A stretch of 64,000 bases of DNA from an uncultured Alsobacter sp. (GCF_945952055.1 NZ_CAMFHB010000005.1:62001-126000), one strand, 5' to 3'. Shown: positions 49,571-58,387, counted from the stretch's first letter. Program-made: numbers and translations. Notes: generated from the letters alone by a model not told the origin.

Positions 49571-49747
49571 TCAGGGTGCCAGGATGGTGTGGGCCACGTA
49601 GACGATGCCGATCGCGCCCATGACCGCGGCGACGATTCCGACCCAGATCCGCCGGCCGACATAGCTCCGGCCGAGCCACCAGACGATCGCGCCGGTCGCA
49701 CCGACGGCGAGGGCGAGCGTGAGCACCGCCGTGACTGCAACGTCCAT
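49571..49747 (-). CDS. Small membrane protein, 58 residues
   Basis: ATG 49747 follows AGGGGA by 8 bases. The protein has two hydrophobic helices (about 4-23 and 34-55) separated by GRSYVGRR. No family recognised. It lies 90 bases upstream of the DUF6600-like start on the same strand. Confidence 0.55.
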   Translation of the reverse strand: MDVAVTAVLTLALAVGATGAIVWWLGRSYVGRRIWVGIVAAVMGAIGIVYVAHTILAP

Positions 49748-49821
49748 CGATGCATCCCCTGTCGAGCCGTCCAACGTGGCGGACGAACGGCGGCGGCAGG
49801 TGAACGTTCCCGTCTTCGACG

Positions 49822-50406
49822 TCAGCCGACGCGGGCGAATTCGCGCTCGATGGCCGCGGCCACCCGGCTCTCGGCCGGGTTCACCGCGGTGGGGAACACC
49901 GCGGCGATCAGCCCGTCGGTGCCGATGAGGTATTTGTGGAAGTTCCACTGCGGCAGTTCTCGCGGCCGCTCGGTCGCGGCCCAGCGGTAGAACGGGTGCG
50001 CGTCCGGCCCGACCACGCGCTGGCGCGCCGTCATGGGATAGGTCACGCCGTGGCTGTGCGCGACCTCGGCCGTCTCCGCCGGCGTTCCGGCCTCCTGGCC
50101 GCCGAAGTCGTTGGAGGGGACGGCGACCAGGGCGAAGCCGCGGGGCGACAGCCTCTGCCAGAGCGCCTGGAGACTGTCGAACTGGCTCGCGAAGCCGCAG
50201 AAGGAGGCGGTGTTCACCACCATCAGCGGCTTGCCGGCGTAGTCGCCCAGGCGCACCTCGCCACCATGCAGGCCGGGGAAGGTGAAGCTGTAGGCGGTGC
50301 GGCCGCTCATCTTCGGCGCGGTCTGCGCGAGGGCCGGCCCCGACAGGGCGGCCAATCCGCCGGCGAGGAACGTGCGACGGGCGAGGTCGGAGGGCTGGAA
50401 GGTCAT
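49822..50406 (-). CDS. Exported glutathione-peroxidase-family protein
   Basis: The 194-residue protein begins with a signal-like stretch with two Arg (ARRTFLAGGLAALSGPALAQ), then the peroxidase fold. The active Cys70 lies in NTASFCGFASQ (the usual form is CGLTxQ), and the Gln and Trp partners appear later (PSNDFGGQE, WNFHKYLI). The Arg pair allows Tat or Sec export. It reduces peroxides, probably with thioredoxin rather than glutathione in the periplasm. Confidence 0.9.
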   Translation of the reverse strand: MTFQPSDLARRTFLAGGLAALSGPALAQTAPKMSGRTAYSFTFPGLHGGEVRLGDYAGKPLMVVNTASFCGFASQFDSLQALWQRLSPRGFALVAVPSNDFGGQEAGTPAETAEVAHSHGVTYPMTARQRVVGPDAHPFYRWAATERPRELPQWNFHKYLIGTDGLIAAVFPTAVNPAESRVAAAIEREFARVG

Positions 50407-50502
50407 GGTCCTCTCCGCGAAGGCTGACGGTCTGACTTCAGCAGATACGGAGCACGGACGAAATCGGTTGCGTTGCCGCAGCGATCACGAAGCGGCGACC
50501 GG

Positions 50503-51717
50503 TCACTCGCTGGCCAGGATGGTGTTGCGCACGAGCGGATAGATCTGGCCCTCCCACTTGCGGCCGCTGAACACGCCGTAGTGGCCGACGCCGGCCTGCA
50601 TGTGGTGGCGCTTGCGATAGGGCTTCAGGCGCGAGCAGAGATCGTGCGCCGCCACGGTCTGGCCGAGCGAGCAGATGTCGTCGCGCTCGCCCTCCACCGT
50701 GAGCAGGGCCGTGCGGGTGATGGCCGCGGGGTCGATGCGCACGCCCGCCACCACCAGGTCGCCGCGCGCCAGAAGGGCGCGCTGAAACACCCGGTCGACC
50801 GTTTCCAGATAGAACTCGGCAGCGAGGTCGAGCACGGCGAAATACTCGTCGTAGAACGTCTTGATGGTGTGCGCCCTCTCGGTCTCTCCACGGGCCAGGT
50901 GGCCATGCAGGTCCAGATGCGCCTTGATGTGGCGCTGCAGGTTCATGCTCATAAAGGCGGTGAGCTGGACGAAGCCCGGATAGACCCGGCGGCCGGCGCC
51001 GGGGTGCATCCATGGCACCGTGGAGATGAGGTTGGCCTCGAACCACGTCATGTCGTGCTCGTTGGCGAGCGCGTTCACGCGTGTCGGGTTGACGCGGGTG
51101 TCGATGGGGCCGGCCATCAGCGTCATGCTGCGGGGCACGGCCGGGTTGCCTGACTGCGCCATCAGGGCCGTGGTCGCCAGCACCTGGACGCAGGGCTGGC
51201 AGACGGCGACGACGTGCGCGCCGGGGCCGATCTCCTCCAGGAAGCGGACCAGGTGGGTGCAGTAGTCGTCGAAGCCGAAACGGCCGGCCGAAAGCGGCAC
51301 GTCCCGGGCGTTATGCCAGTCGGTGATGAAGACGTCGTGATCCTGCAGCAGCGTGCGGACGGTGTTGCGCAGGAGGGTGGCGAAGTGGCCCGAGAGCGGA
51401 GCGACCACGAGCACACGCGGCTGGGCCACCGCCGTGTCCTTGTGAAAATGCCGCAGGGTGCCGAAGGGCGTCACCAGCACGTCGCGCTCGGTCACCGGCA
51501 CCTCGCGGTTGCCGACGGGGACGCTGTCGATGCCGAACGGAGGCGACACGTGGGTGAGGCCCGCGCGTTCGACGAGCTCCCATGCGGCACGACAATTGCT
51601 CAGGAACGCGTCATCGGCACCCTCGATCGCCGATCCGAAAGCGCCGAGCGCCCAGCTCGCCGCTTCCCTGGCGGGAGAGATCAGGCGAGCATGGGTTTCG
51701 TACGCGAGATACAGCAT
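50503..51717 (-). CDS. phaZ: Intracellular polyhydroxybutyrate depolymerase
   Basis: The 404-residue protein matches PhaZ1-type enzymes: MLYLAYETHARLISPAR at the N terminus, DWHNARDVPLSAGRFGFDDY in the middle and the nucleophile Cys173 in AVCQPCVQVLA, where this family uses Cys in a lipase-like box. It releases 3-hydroxybutyrate oligomers from granules. There is no signal peptide. With bdhA it gives the route from PHB to acetoacetate. It is divergent from a GST gene. Confidence 0.95.
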   Translation of the reverse strand: MLYLAYETHARLISPAREAASWALGAFGSAIEGADDAFLSNCRAAWELVERAGLTHVSPPFGIDSVPVGNREVPVTERDVLVTPFGTLRHFHKDTAVAQPRVLVVAPLSGHFATLLRNTVRTLLQDHDVFITDWHNARDVPLSAGRFGFDDYCTHLVRFLEEIGPGAHVVAVCQPCVQVLATTALMAQSGNPAVPRSMTLMAGPIDTRVNPTRVNALANEHDMTWFEANLISTVPWMHPGAGRRVYPGFVQLTAFMSMNLQRHIKAHLDLHGHLARGETERAHTIKTFYDEYFAVLDLAAEFYLETVDRVFQRALLARGDLVVAGVRIDPAAITRTALLTVEGERDDICSLGQTVAAHDLCSRLKPYRKRHHMQAGVGHYGVFSGRKWEGQIYPLVRNTILASE

Positions 51718-51801
51718 AGCGGGTGCCCCGTCCGTCGTGGCATGAGCGCGCCGGAAGGCGCCGGCCTTGCCGCGGGGGGATCAAGCAAGAGGCAATGCCC
51801 T

Positions 51802-51816
51802 GCTCAAACCTTGAGC
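51802..51816. promoter_or_regulatory. Palindrome between phaZ and GST gene
   Basis: GCTCAA-ACC-TTGAGC is a perfect 6-3-6 inverted repeat in the 146-base divergent gap. It could be an operator for either gene. No PhaR-type CTGC-N3-GCAG is present here. Confidence 0.35.
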
Positions 51817-51863
51817 GGCAGCGTCTCACGGTTCAACGACGACAAAATGCCCTGGGGGAGCCC

Positions 51864-52526
51864 ATGCCTGCCGCCCGCGCGACGCTGACCATCTCAAGCA
51901 AGAACTATTCCTCGTGGTCCCTGCGCGGCTGGCTCATCTGCCGCATGGCCGGGCTGTCCTTCGACGAGGTCCGCGTGTCGATCGACGATCCCTCGGCGCG
52001 CGCCGAACTGCTGCTGCTGTCGCCGTCGTTCCTCGTGCCCTGCCTCACCCACGAGGGCGCCAAGGTGTGGGACACCCTGGCGATCGCCGAATACCTGGCC
52101 GAGGTGCTCCCGGGAGCGGCTCTGTTTCCGGCCGACCGGCAGGCCCGCGCGCATTGCCGATCCGTCAGCGGCGAGATGCACCAGGGCTTCGCCAACCTGC
52201 GATCCGCCCTGCCGATGAACCTCAAGGCCAGGTTCACCGGGTTCAAGGTCTGGGCGGGTGCCCAGCCCGACATCGATCGCATTGCGGAAATCTGGCGGGA
52301 CTGCCTGTCGCGCTACGGCGGACCCTGGCTGTTCGGCGCCAAGCCCTGCCTGGCCGACGCGATGTACGCCCCCGTCTGCACCCGTTTCGAGACCTATGGC
52401 GTGGCTCTCGACGCACGCTGCGCAGCCTATGCCCGGACGGTCCTGGCCTGGGACCTGGTGCGCGAGTGGACCAAGGATGCCCGCGCCGAGCCCGAGGAGC
52501 TCGAGGAGCTCGACGTCGAGTTCTAG
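51864..52526 (+). CDS. Glutathione S-transferase family protein
   Basis: From ATG 51864 the protein has 220 residues. The thioredoxin-like N-terminal half (ISSKNYSSWSLRGWL, with SFLVPCLTHEG and cis-Pro, DTLAIAEYLAE) is followed by an all-helical half. It resembles the short GST group that starts LTISSKNYSSWS; substrate unknown. A large hairpin follows 88 bases downstream. Confidence 0.9.
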   Translation: MPAARATLTISSKNYSSWSLRGWLICRMAGLSFDEVRVSIDDPSARAELLLLSPSFLVPCLTHEGAKVWDTLAIAEYLAEVLPGAALFPADRQARAHCRSVSGEMHQGFANLRSALPMNLKARFTGFKVWAGAQPDIDRIAEIWRDCLSRYGGPWLFGAKPCLADAMYAPVCTRFETYGVALDARCAAYARTVLAWDLVREWTKDARAEPEELEELDVEF

Positions 52527-52613
52527 GGCGCGTTCTTCTCGCGAGCGGCTCGCGCGACAGGCCGGATCACGGCGCGTCGCCGCAGGCTCCAGGCTGACGG
52601 CACCCCGAACGAG

Positions 52614-52665
52614 ACGAAGCCCGGATGGCGTCGCTCGCTGCGCGAGGGCGTCATCCGGGCTTCGT
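52614..52665. terminator. Long hairpin between convergent GST and flp genes
   Basis: ACGAAGCCCGGATG (52614-52627) pairs perfectly with CATCCGGGCTTCGT (52652-52665), and the inside continues with CGCTCGC/GCGAG pairs. It sits between convergent genes and is probably a bidirectional terminator or a dispersed palindromic element. Confidence 0.6.
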
Positions 52666-52706
52666 GAAACATGGCCCGCCCGCGGCTGTGCAGGCGGAGC
52701 AGAGCG

Positions 52707-52880
52707 TCAGTTGGCGCCCTTCACGGCGTTGCCGACGTTGTCGAACGTCGTCACGAGGTTGGTCTTGAGGGCCTGCAGCGAGGCGATCAGGCCGACGGCG
52801 ATGATGGCGGCGATCAGGCCGTATTCGATCGCGGTGGCGCCCGACTCGTCGCGGACGAAGCGCTGGAGAATCTTGGTCAT
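52707..52880 (-). CDS. Flp-family type IVb pilin, copy 1
   Basis: The 57-residue prepilin starts MTKILQRFVRDESGATAIEYG: a short leader before the processing site (SGATAIEY) and one hydrophobic helix (LIAAIIAVGLIASL). Flp pilins are cut by TadV/CpaA and form tight-adherence pili. No tad/cpa genes are in the window. It is nearly identical to copy 2. Confidence 0.93.
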   Translation of the reverse strand: MTKILQRFVRDESGATAIEYGLIAAIIAVGLIASLQALKTNLVTTFDNVGNAVKGAN

Positions 52881-52947
52881 TGGGGAATGCTCCTGGTCAG
52901 GTTGACGGTGTTTCTTGTCTTGGGGCCTTTGTTTCCGGCCGCGATAC

Positions 52948-52974
52948 AATCTAGGACTGTATTAGTTACCGGAA
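52948..52974 (-). promoter_or_regulatory. Conserved upstream element of flp copy 1
   Basis: On the minus strand TTCCGGTAACTAATACAGTC and following CCTAGATTG match the element upstream of copy 2 and lie the same distance (67 bases) before the ATG. It is probably the promoter. Confidence 0.5.
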
Positions 52975-53104
52975 CTTCGCTGGGATTGAGTACCCAGGGC
53001 CTAAAAAAGAACGCCGTCTGCTTGTGGTTAAGCTGCCCTAAACGGTGTCACTGCGCCAAAGGGGGCGGGGATACGCAGGGGATCCGCCGCCGTCCCGACC
53101 AGGA

Positions 53105-53278
53105 TCAGTTGGCGCCCTTCACGGCGTTGCCGACGTTGGTGAACGTCGTGACCAGGTTGGTCTTCAGAGCCTGCAGCGAGGCGATCAGGCCGACCGCGAT
53201 GATGGCGGCGATCAGGCCGTACTCGATGGCCGTGGCACCCGACTCGTCGCTGGCGAAACGCTGGAACAGCTTGGACAT
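53105..53278 (-). CDS. Flp-family type IVb pilin, copy 2
   Basis: The 57-residue prepilin starts MSKLFQRFASDESGATAIEYG and is otherwise the same as copy 1 except for a few residues (Asp to Thr near the C terminus, and four in the leader). It is too short for common length cut-offs. The pair is a tandem duplication with a 398-base period that includes the upstream element. Confidence 0.93.
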   Translation of the reverse strand: MSKLFQRFASDESGATAIEYGLIAAIIAVGLIASLQALKTNLVTTFTNVGNAVKGAN

Positions 53279-53345
53279 TGGAGGAGGCTTCCCTGTAAGC
53301 AGACGGTTGATTTTGATATCGGCTGGGCTCTGTCTTGCCCGCGGT

Positions 53346-53373
53346 CAACTTAGGGTTGTATCGGTTACCGGAA
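53346..53373 (-). promoter_or_regulatory. Conserved upstream element of flp copy 2
   Basis: On the minus strand TTCCGGTAACCGATACAACC and following CTAAGTTG parallels the element of copy 1 at the same distance from the start. The rest of the gap up to 53561 has AT-rich stretches but no gene that I can support. Confidence 0.5.
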
Positions 53374-53561
53374 TCTCAACACGACGCTTTTGGCTAAAAC
53401 GGCAACTAATCTTTGTTTCCAGTTTCTAAACACGATCGGATACTCGCGGGGCAGTCCGGCCGGATGTCCGCGCCCGCCGACAAATCCCTGGGCCGAAATA
53501 AGAATTTGGTCCTTCAAGAAAGCAGTTCCGCGGACCCCACTCCGTCAAGAGGGGTGTTTGC

Positions 53562-54272
53562 CTAACTGCCCGGGGCGCCGCCCGGAGGCTCCACCGCACC
53601 GCGACGCTGCAGCCACACCGCGACCATCCAGCACAGCATGGCCCAGGCCGCCCCGACCGACCAGCCGGCCAGGACGTCGGTGGGCCAGTGCACGCCGAGA
53701 TAGACGCGGCTCGAACCGATCGCCAGCGTCAGCAGCACGCAGACCCCCACGACGTAGAGCTTCACCGCCCGCCGGGTGGTCGTCCGCGCCAGCATGACGC
53801 CGATGGTCAGGTAGGTCACGGCCGACAGCATGGCGTGGCCGCTGGGAAAGCTCAGCGTCCTCACGTCGACCAGGTGGGCCACGAGGTCCGGCCGGGGACG
53901 GTCGAAGCCCAGCTTCAGGACGCTCGACAGCAGCATGCCGCCGCCCGCGGCCAGCACCAGCAGCACGGCGGCGCCACGCTTGCGATCCATGGCCAGATAG
54001 CCGACCGCCACGACCACGATGAGGGTCAGCACCGTCGTGCCCCCCAGGCTGGTCAGGTCGCGCATCATCTGCTCCAGCCACCACGGTCCGATCGGCTGGG
54101 CATTGTCGCCGGGCCGGCGCAGGAGCGTCAGGAGCCATTGGTCGAAGCCGTGCGTGTCGCCCTCGCGAACCTCGTCGGCGATCCGCACGAAGGCGAACAG
54201 GCCTCCGGCGACGGTCATCAACGCGACGATGAATCCGGTTTCGAGACGGGCGAGCCAGGCAGGGCGGGTCAT
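53562..54272 (-). CDS. PAP2-family membrane phosphatase
   Basis: From ATG 54272 (GGAAG six bases upstream) the protein has 236 residues with about six transmembrane segments and the complete PAP2 triad: KLGFDRPRP, SFPSGHAM and SRVYLGVHWPTD. Likely substrates are undecaprenyl pyrophosphate or lipid phosphates at the periplasmic face. An ATG at 54284 is also possible. It is divergent from topoisomerase IB. Confidence 0.9.
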   Translation of the reverse strand: MTRPAWLARLETGFIVALMTVAGGLFAFVRIADEVREGDTHGFDQWLLTLLRRPGDNAQPIGPWWLEQMMRDLTSLGGTTVLTLIVVVAVGYLAMDRKRGAAVLLVLAAGGGMLLSSVLKLGFDRPRPDLVAHLVDVRTLSFPSGHAMLSAVTYLTIGVMLARTTTRRAVKLYVVGVCVLLTLAIGSSRVYLGVHWPTDVLAGWSVGAAWAMLCWMVAVWLQRRGAVEPPGGAPGS

Positions 54273-54393
54273 CGGGACTTCCATTGCAGGGAACGATCGG
54301 GCGGCGGGCCGCTGCCCATAGATGGGTGCTCCCTGGTCGTCCGGGAACCCGGGACCCGTGGCGCGGGTTGCTCGGGTCCGCCAGGGCCACGCC

Positions 54394-55668
54394 ATGACCT
54401 CCTCCCCCGACCGCATGACCGACATCCCGCAGCCCGACGACGGCCTCGTCGTCGATCCCCAGGACGCCGCGGCGTCCGCCGGGCTGAACTACGTCTCCGA
54501 CGAGGAGCCCGGGATCCGCCGCCGGGCCGCCGGCAAGGGCGTCTCCTTCATCGACCCCAAGGGCACCGCCATCCGCGATCCGGCCGCCCTGCAGCGGATC
54601 AGGTCGCTCGCGATCCCGCCCGCCTGGACCGACGTCTGGATCTGTCCCGATCCGGAGGGTCACATCCAGGCCACCGGCCGGGATGCCAAGGGCCGCAAGC
54701 AGTACCGCTATCATCCGCGCTGGCGCGAGGTGCGCGACGGGTCGAAGTTCGAGCACATGATCGACTTCGCCCGTGGCCTCCCGGCCCTGCGCGAACGGGT
54801 GGCCGCCGACATGTCCCGCCGGGGGCTGCCGCGCGAGAAGGTGCTGGCCACCGTGGTCCACCTCCTCGAGAACACGCTGATCCGGGTCGGCAACGCGGAC
54901 TACGCCAAGCAGAACAAGAGCTACGGCCTGACCACCCTGCGCGACAGGCACGTCGACATCGACGGCGGCGACATGCGCTTCGCCTTCAAGGGCAAGAGCG
55001 GCCGGACCTGGAAGCTGCGCGTGCAGGACCGCCGCATCGCCCGTATCGTGAAGGCCTGCCAGGACATCCCGGGCCAGCACCTGTTCCAGTACTACGACGA
55101 GGAGGGGCAGCGGCATCCCGTCACCTCCTCCGACGTCAACGGCTACCTGCGCGAGGCGACCGGCCGCGAGATCACGGCGAAGGACTTCCGCACCTGGCAC
55201 GGCACGGTGCTTGCCGCGGTGGCGCTCAAGGAGTTCGAGGCGATCGACGGCGCGGCGCGGACCAAGAAGGCCGTCCGGGAGGCCATCGAGCGCGTCGCCG
55301 CGCGGCTCGGCAACACGCCCACGATCTGCCGCAAGTGCTACGTCCATCCCGAGGTGGTGAACGCCTATCTGGAGGGCGGGCTCCTGCCGGAGGTGCGGGA
55401 GGACATCGAGCAGGAGGTGCGCCAGGAGCTCAGCCACGACCTGCACGCGCTGAAGCCGGAGGAGGCCGCCCTGCTGGCGCTGCTGCAGGCGAGGCTGGCC
55501 GATGCGCGCGATCCCGGCACGGCACTTCGGCAGAAGCTCAACGCGTCGCTCGAAGGGCCCAGGCCCGCGCGTCCCAGAGGCGGAAAGGCTGCTCAGGCCC
55601 GTGCAGCGGCGAAAGTGCCTCGCACACCTCCAAAGGACCGGCCTGCGCGTCGTCGTAGCTCCAGTTGA
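54394..55668 (+). CDS. DNA topoisomerase IB (poxvirus type)
   Basis: From ATG 54394 the protein has 424 residues. The catalytic Tyr316 is in RKCYVHPEVV; Arg and Lys partners are in YRYHPRWREVRDGSKF, GRTWKLRVQD and DFRTWHGT. It relaxes supercoils with a 3'-phosphotyrosine link. The end is a basic, Ala/Pro-rich tail of about 45 residues, encoded antisense to the last 131 bases of the next (convergent) methyltransferase gene. Confidence 0.94.
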   Translation: MTSSPDRMTDIPQPDDGLVVDPQDAAASAGLNYVSDEEPGIRRRAAGKGVSFIDPKGTAIRDPAALQRIRSLAIPPAWTDVWICPDPEGHIQATGRDAKGRKQYRYHPRWREVRDGSKFEHMIDFARGLPALRERVAADMSRRGLPREKVLATVVHLLENTLIRVGNADYAKQNKSYGLTTLRDRHVDIDGGDMRFAFKGKSGRTWKLRVQDRRIARIVKACQDIPGQHLFQYYDEEGQRHPVTSSDVNGYLREATGREITAKDFRTWHGTVLAAVALKEFEAIDGAARTKKAVREAIERVAARLGNTPTICRKCYVHPEVVNAYLEGGLLPEVREDIEQEVRQELSHDLHALKPEEAALLALLQARLADARDPGTALRQKLNASLEGPRPARPRGGKAAQARAAAKVPRTPPKDRPARRRSSS

Positions 55669-56374
55669 GGATCACGGCCGTTCCACCGGGCCTGAGGACA
55701 CGGGCGATGTCCCGCATCATCGCGCCGGCGACGGACCCGCCGGCCCGCGTGAGATAGGGCATGACGTCCACCGCCAGCACGGCGTCGACGCTGCCCGATC
55801 GCACGCACGCCAGGTCCTGCCCGGGCACCTGCGCCAGCAGAAGGCCGGGGTGGCGCCCGCGCGCCACGGCGAGCATCCGGCCCGAGACGTCGAGGCCGAT
55901 CACCTCCATGCCCTTGGCCAGGAGGGCCCCGGCGACGCGGCCCGTTCCGCAGCCGAGGTCGAGGACGCGCGCGCCCGGGCGCAGATCAGCCCAGGCCTGC
56001 ACGAGATCCACCACCTCCAGGGTCGCGGCGGCGAGCAGGTCCGGGTCGCCCAGGGCGTAGAGCGCCATGGCCGCGTCGGGTGCCGTGTCGGCCAGCGCGT
56101 CGAAGACCGCCTGCCAGCGGGCCGGATCACTGCCGATGCCCGCATGATCGGCGCGTGCGAGCACCGACCGCACGAGGCCGAACGCCGTCGGATGCGCGCG
56201 CCAGAGCCGGTCCAGCGCGTGGAGGTGCCCCGCGTCGCGCGCGAGGGCTGCATCCAGCGCCCGCCGGGCCTCGTCCTCGCTGCCCGGCGCCGCCATGAGC
56301 CGCAGCAGGGCCACCGGAGCGGGCCAGTCGCCGCGCGCGGCTCCCGCCAGCACCTCGTCGACGGTCTCAGCCAT
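55538..56374 (-). CDS. Class I SAM methyltransferase, last gene of the glycan cluster
   Basis: The 278-residue protein has a helical N-terminal half of about 110 residues and then the SAM motif RVLDLGCGTGRVAGALLAKG, GLDVSGRML and a DVMPYLTRAGGS segment. ATG 56374 overlaps the acyltransferase end by 8 bases. It is the last gene of the operon and shares its 3' end with topoisomerase IB on the other strand. Acceptor unknown; a sugar or lipid is plausible from context. Confidence 0.85.
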   Translation of the reverse strand: MAETVDEVLAGAARGDWPAPVALLRLMAAPGSEDEARRALDAALARDAGHLHALDRLWRAHPTAFGLVRSVLARADHAGIGSDPARWQAVFDALADTAPDAAMALYALGDPDLLAAATLEVVDLVQAWADLRPGARVLDLGCGTGRVAGALLAKGMEVIGLDVSGRMLAVARGRHPGLLLAQVPGQDLACVRSGSVDAVLAVDVMPYLTRAGGSVAGAMMRDIARVLRPGGTAVILNWSYDDAQAGPLEVCEALSPLHGPEQPFRLWDARAWALRATR

Positions 56375-57344
56375 CGCCCGTTCTCCGCCAGGCCACCCGC
56401 AGCAGCGGTCGTTCGACCGCCCCCCAGGCTGCCTTGTAGGGTTCGTCGCCGCGCAGCAGGTCGAGCGCCAGGTCGCCGCGCGCGATGGCGCGCAGCACCG
56501 CCTCACCCATCAGGACCGTCCCGGGACTCTCGAAGGCGAATTGCGGGTCGAAGCCGCCGAGCCAGGCATAGCTGCGCCCCGCCGCCCTGAAGCCGCAGTG
56601 GACCCCCGCCACGGCGCCATCGATCGTGAGGACGAGCCCCTCCAGCAGCCCGGCCCTCGCGAGCGCGGGGATGGCGACGCGCACGAAATCGGCCATGCGC
56701 GGATCGGCGAAAACGCCGCCTGCCGCGGGATCGTGGCGCTCGGCATTCAGCGCGATGAGGCGGTCCGCGAAGGCGGCCGCACCGGCATCCCCGGCCCGGT
56801 CCACCGCCACGCCGCCACGCCGGGCCGCGCGGTGGCCTGCCATGCGCCATTTTCGCCAGCGGGACGAGGGCACGGCCTCCTGCCCCCGGTCGAGGTCGAT
56901 CACCGCGGAAGAGCTTCCCGGCAGGACCTCGCGGCTCCAGCCCGGCTGCGGCGCGAGAGCGAGCAGCCGCCCGCCCGGCGGCACGTCCGGCCACAGGACG
57001 TCGCCGTCGCCCACGCTGGCGGCGATCGCCGCGGCCAGTCTCGCGGCGGCCTCGGGCGCGCCGGAGTCCACCAGCACGTCGGTGCGGTCGGAGGGTCCCA
57101 CGCCCATGGGCAGCACGAACCCCGAGGCCGGATCCCGGTAGAGGGGGGCCAGGGCCATCAGACGCTCCCCCTCGCGGACGGCGGCCACGACCGGCGGACC
57201 CGGCGCGAAGACGTCCCACCAGGCCAGGATCCAGTCCGGATGCTGGAACGGATCGCCCTGGGCCCGCTCCCACAGCGACAGCCATGGCGATCGCAACGCC
57301 CGCAGTGCGGCGATCGGGTCGGTCGGGGACAGGACCGGGCTCAT
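56367..57344 (-). CDS. GNAT-fold acyltransferase, CelD/BcsL-like
   Basis: The 325-residue protein has the start DPFQHPDWILAWWDVFAPG, a middle RWRKWRMAGHRAARRGG and the end MGEAVLRAIARGDLALDLLRGDEPYKAAWG, the pattern of CelD-like acetyltransferases (double GNAT). These N- or O-acylate sugars in polysaccharide loci. Next to a PIG-L deacetylase it would re-acylate the freed amine. It overlaps both neighbours by 4 to 8 bases. Confidence 0.82.
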   Translation of the reverse strand: MSPVLSPTDPIAALRALRSPWLSLWERAQGDPFQHPDWILAWWDVFAPGPPVVAAVREGERLMALAPLYRDPASGFVLPMGVGPSDRTDVLVDSGAPEAAARLAAAIAASVGDGDVLWPDVPPGGRLLALAPQPGWSREVLPGSSSAVIDLDRGQEAVPSSRWRKWRMAGHRAARRGGVAVDRAGDAGAAAFADRLIALNAERHDPAAGGVFADPRMADFVRVAIPALARAGLLEGLVLTIDGAVAGVHCGFRAAGRSYAWLGGFDPQFAFESPGTVLMGEAVLRAIARGDLALDLLRGDEPYKAAWGAVERPLLRVAWRRTGDG

Positions 57345-58387
57345 GCGGCGCCGGCCGCGACCGTCCGGCGGTAGAGCGCGAGATAGGCGTCGGTCATGGC
57401 GCGCAGCGAGAACCGCCGGCGGGCGACCCCGCGACAGACCTCGGGATCGATGGCGTCGCAGCGGGAGATCGCCGCGGCCATGCCCGCGACGTCGTCGACG
57501 ATGAAGCCCGTGCGGCCGTCCTCCACCGTGTCGGGCAGCGCACCGGCACGAAACGCGATCACCGGCGTGCCGCACGCGGCGGCCTCCCTGGCGACGAGCG
57601 AACTCGTCTCCGGGACGAGGGAGGGGATGAGAACGCAGCGCGCCGCGCTGAGGAGCCTGCGCTTGCGTTGGAAGTCGACGGGTCCGAGCCAGCGTCGCTG
57701 GCGGTCGAGGCGCGGCAGGACTTCGTCGTCGAAATAGCGGCGATGCGCCGCGTAGTTGAACGTCTCCCCCGCGACGAGGCACGGGATCTCCGCGCGGATC
57801 GCGGCGTCGAGAGCCAGGTGCACGCCCTTTTCCGGACAGACCCGGCCGAGAACGAGCGCGAAGCCGCGGCGGGCATGCCGCGCGCGGGCGAGGTCCTCGA
57901 CCGGAACGCCGTTCTCGATGGGGGGCACCGCGCGGGCCTCCGGCGGCAGCCCCTGCGCCTGGCTTGCCGACACGGGCACCAGCGTCAGGTCCGCGGGAGG
58001 CTCCCGGATCAGGGCGGGCGGGTACCAGTCCACCGGAAGATGCAGGGTGAGGAGGGCGGGCACGCCGGGGGGCGGCAGGGTCTCGGCGGCGTCGATGCCA
58101 TGCAGGTGCACGAGGTCGACGTCGTCCTCCATAAGGGAGGCGTCGATGGCGGCCCGCACATGCGCATGGATCGACAGCCGGGCGGTTTCCTCGATCCGTC
58201 CGGCATGAGCCGGGACGGAGCGCAGCACGCCGCTGACGACGGAGCCCGCGCAGGCGACCACCGTCGAGCGGCAACCGGCCTCGACGAGCGCGGCGTCGAG
58301 CGCCGCGGCGATCTGCTCGGCGCCACCCACCGCGTCGGGGCCGACGGGCGCGAAGGGATAGGCGACGGTGAGGACGTGCGGGCTCAT
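57341..58387 (-). CDS. Glycosyltransferase family 4
   Basis: The 348-residue GT-B enzyme has GGAEQIAAALDAALVEAG near the start, VHLHGIDAAE, the donor region LVLGRVCPEKGVHLALDA and ETSSLVAREAAACGTPVIAF with the conserved Glu pair (E-x7-E). GT4 retains the donor configuration and uses NDP-sugars; MshA of mycothiol synthesis is a family member. ATG 58387 overlaps the deacetylase stop by 4 bases. Confidence 0.92.
   Translation of the reverse strand: MSPHVLTVAYPFAPVGPDAVGGAEQIAAALDAALVEAGCRSTVVACAGSVVSGVLRSVPAHAGRIEETARLSIHAHVRAAIDASLMEDDVDLVHLHGIDAAETLPPPGVPALLTLHLPVDWYPPALIREPPADLTLVPVSASQAQGLPPEARAVPPIENGVPVEDLARARHARRGFALVLGRVCPEKGVHLALDAAIRAEIPCLVAGETFNYAAHRRYFDDEVLPRLDRQRRWLGPVDFQRKRRLLSAARCVLIPSLVPETSSLVAREAAACGTPVIAFRAGALPDTVEDGRTGFIVDDVAGMAAAISRCDAIDPEVCRGVARRRFSLRAMTDAYLALYRRTVAAGAA

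Noticed and set aside
47756-49990. 744-codon plus-strand frame over the DUF6600-like gene and its neighbours
   Set aside because: It crosses three real genes and their gaps and encodes Arg/Gly-rich sequence only.
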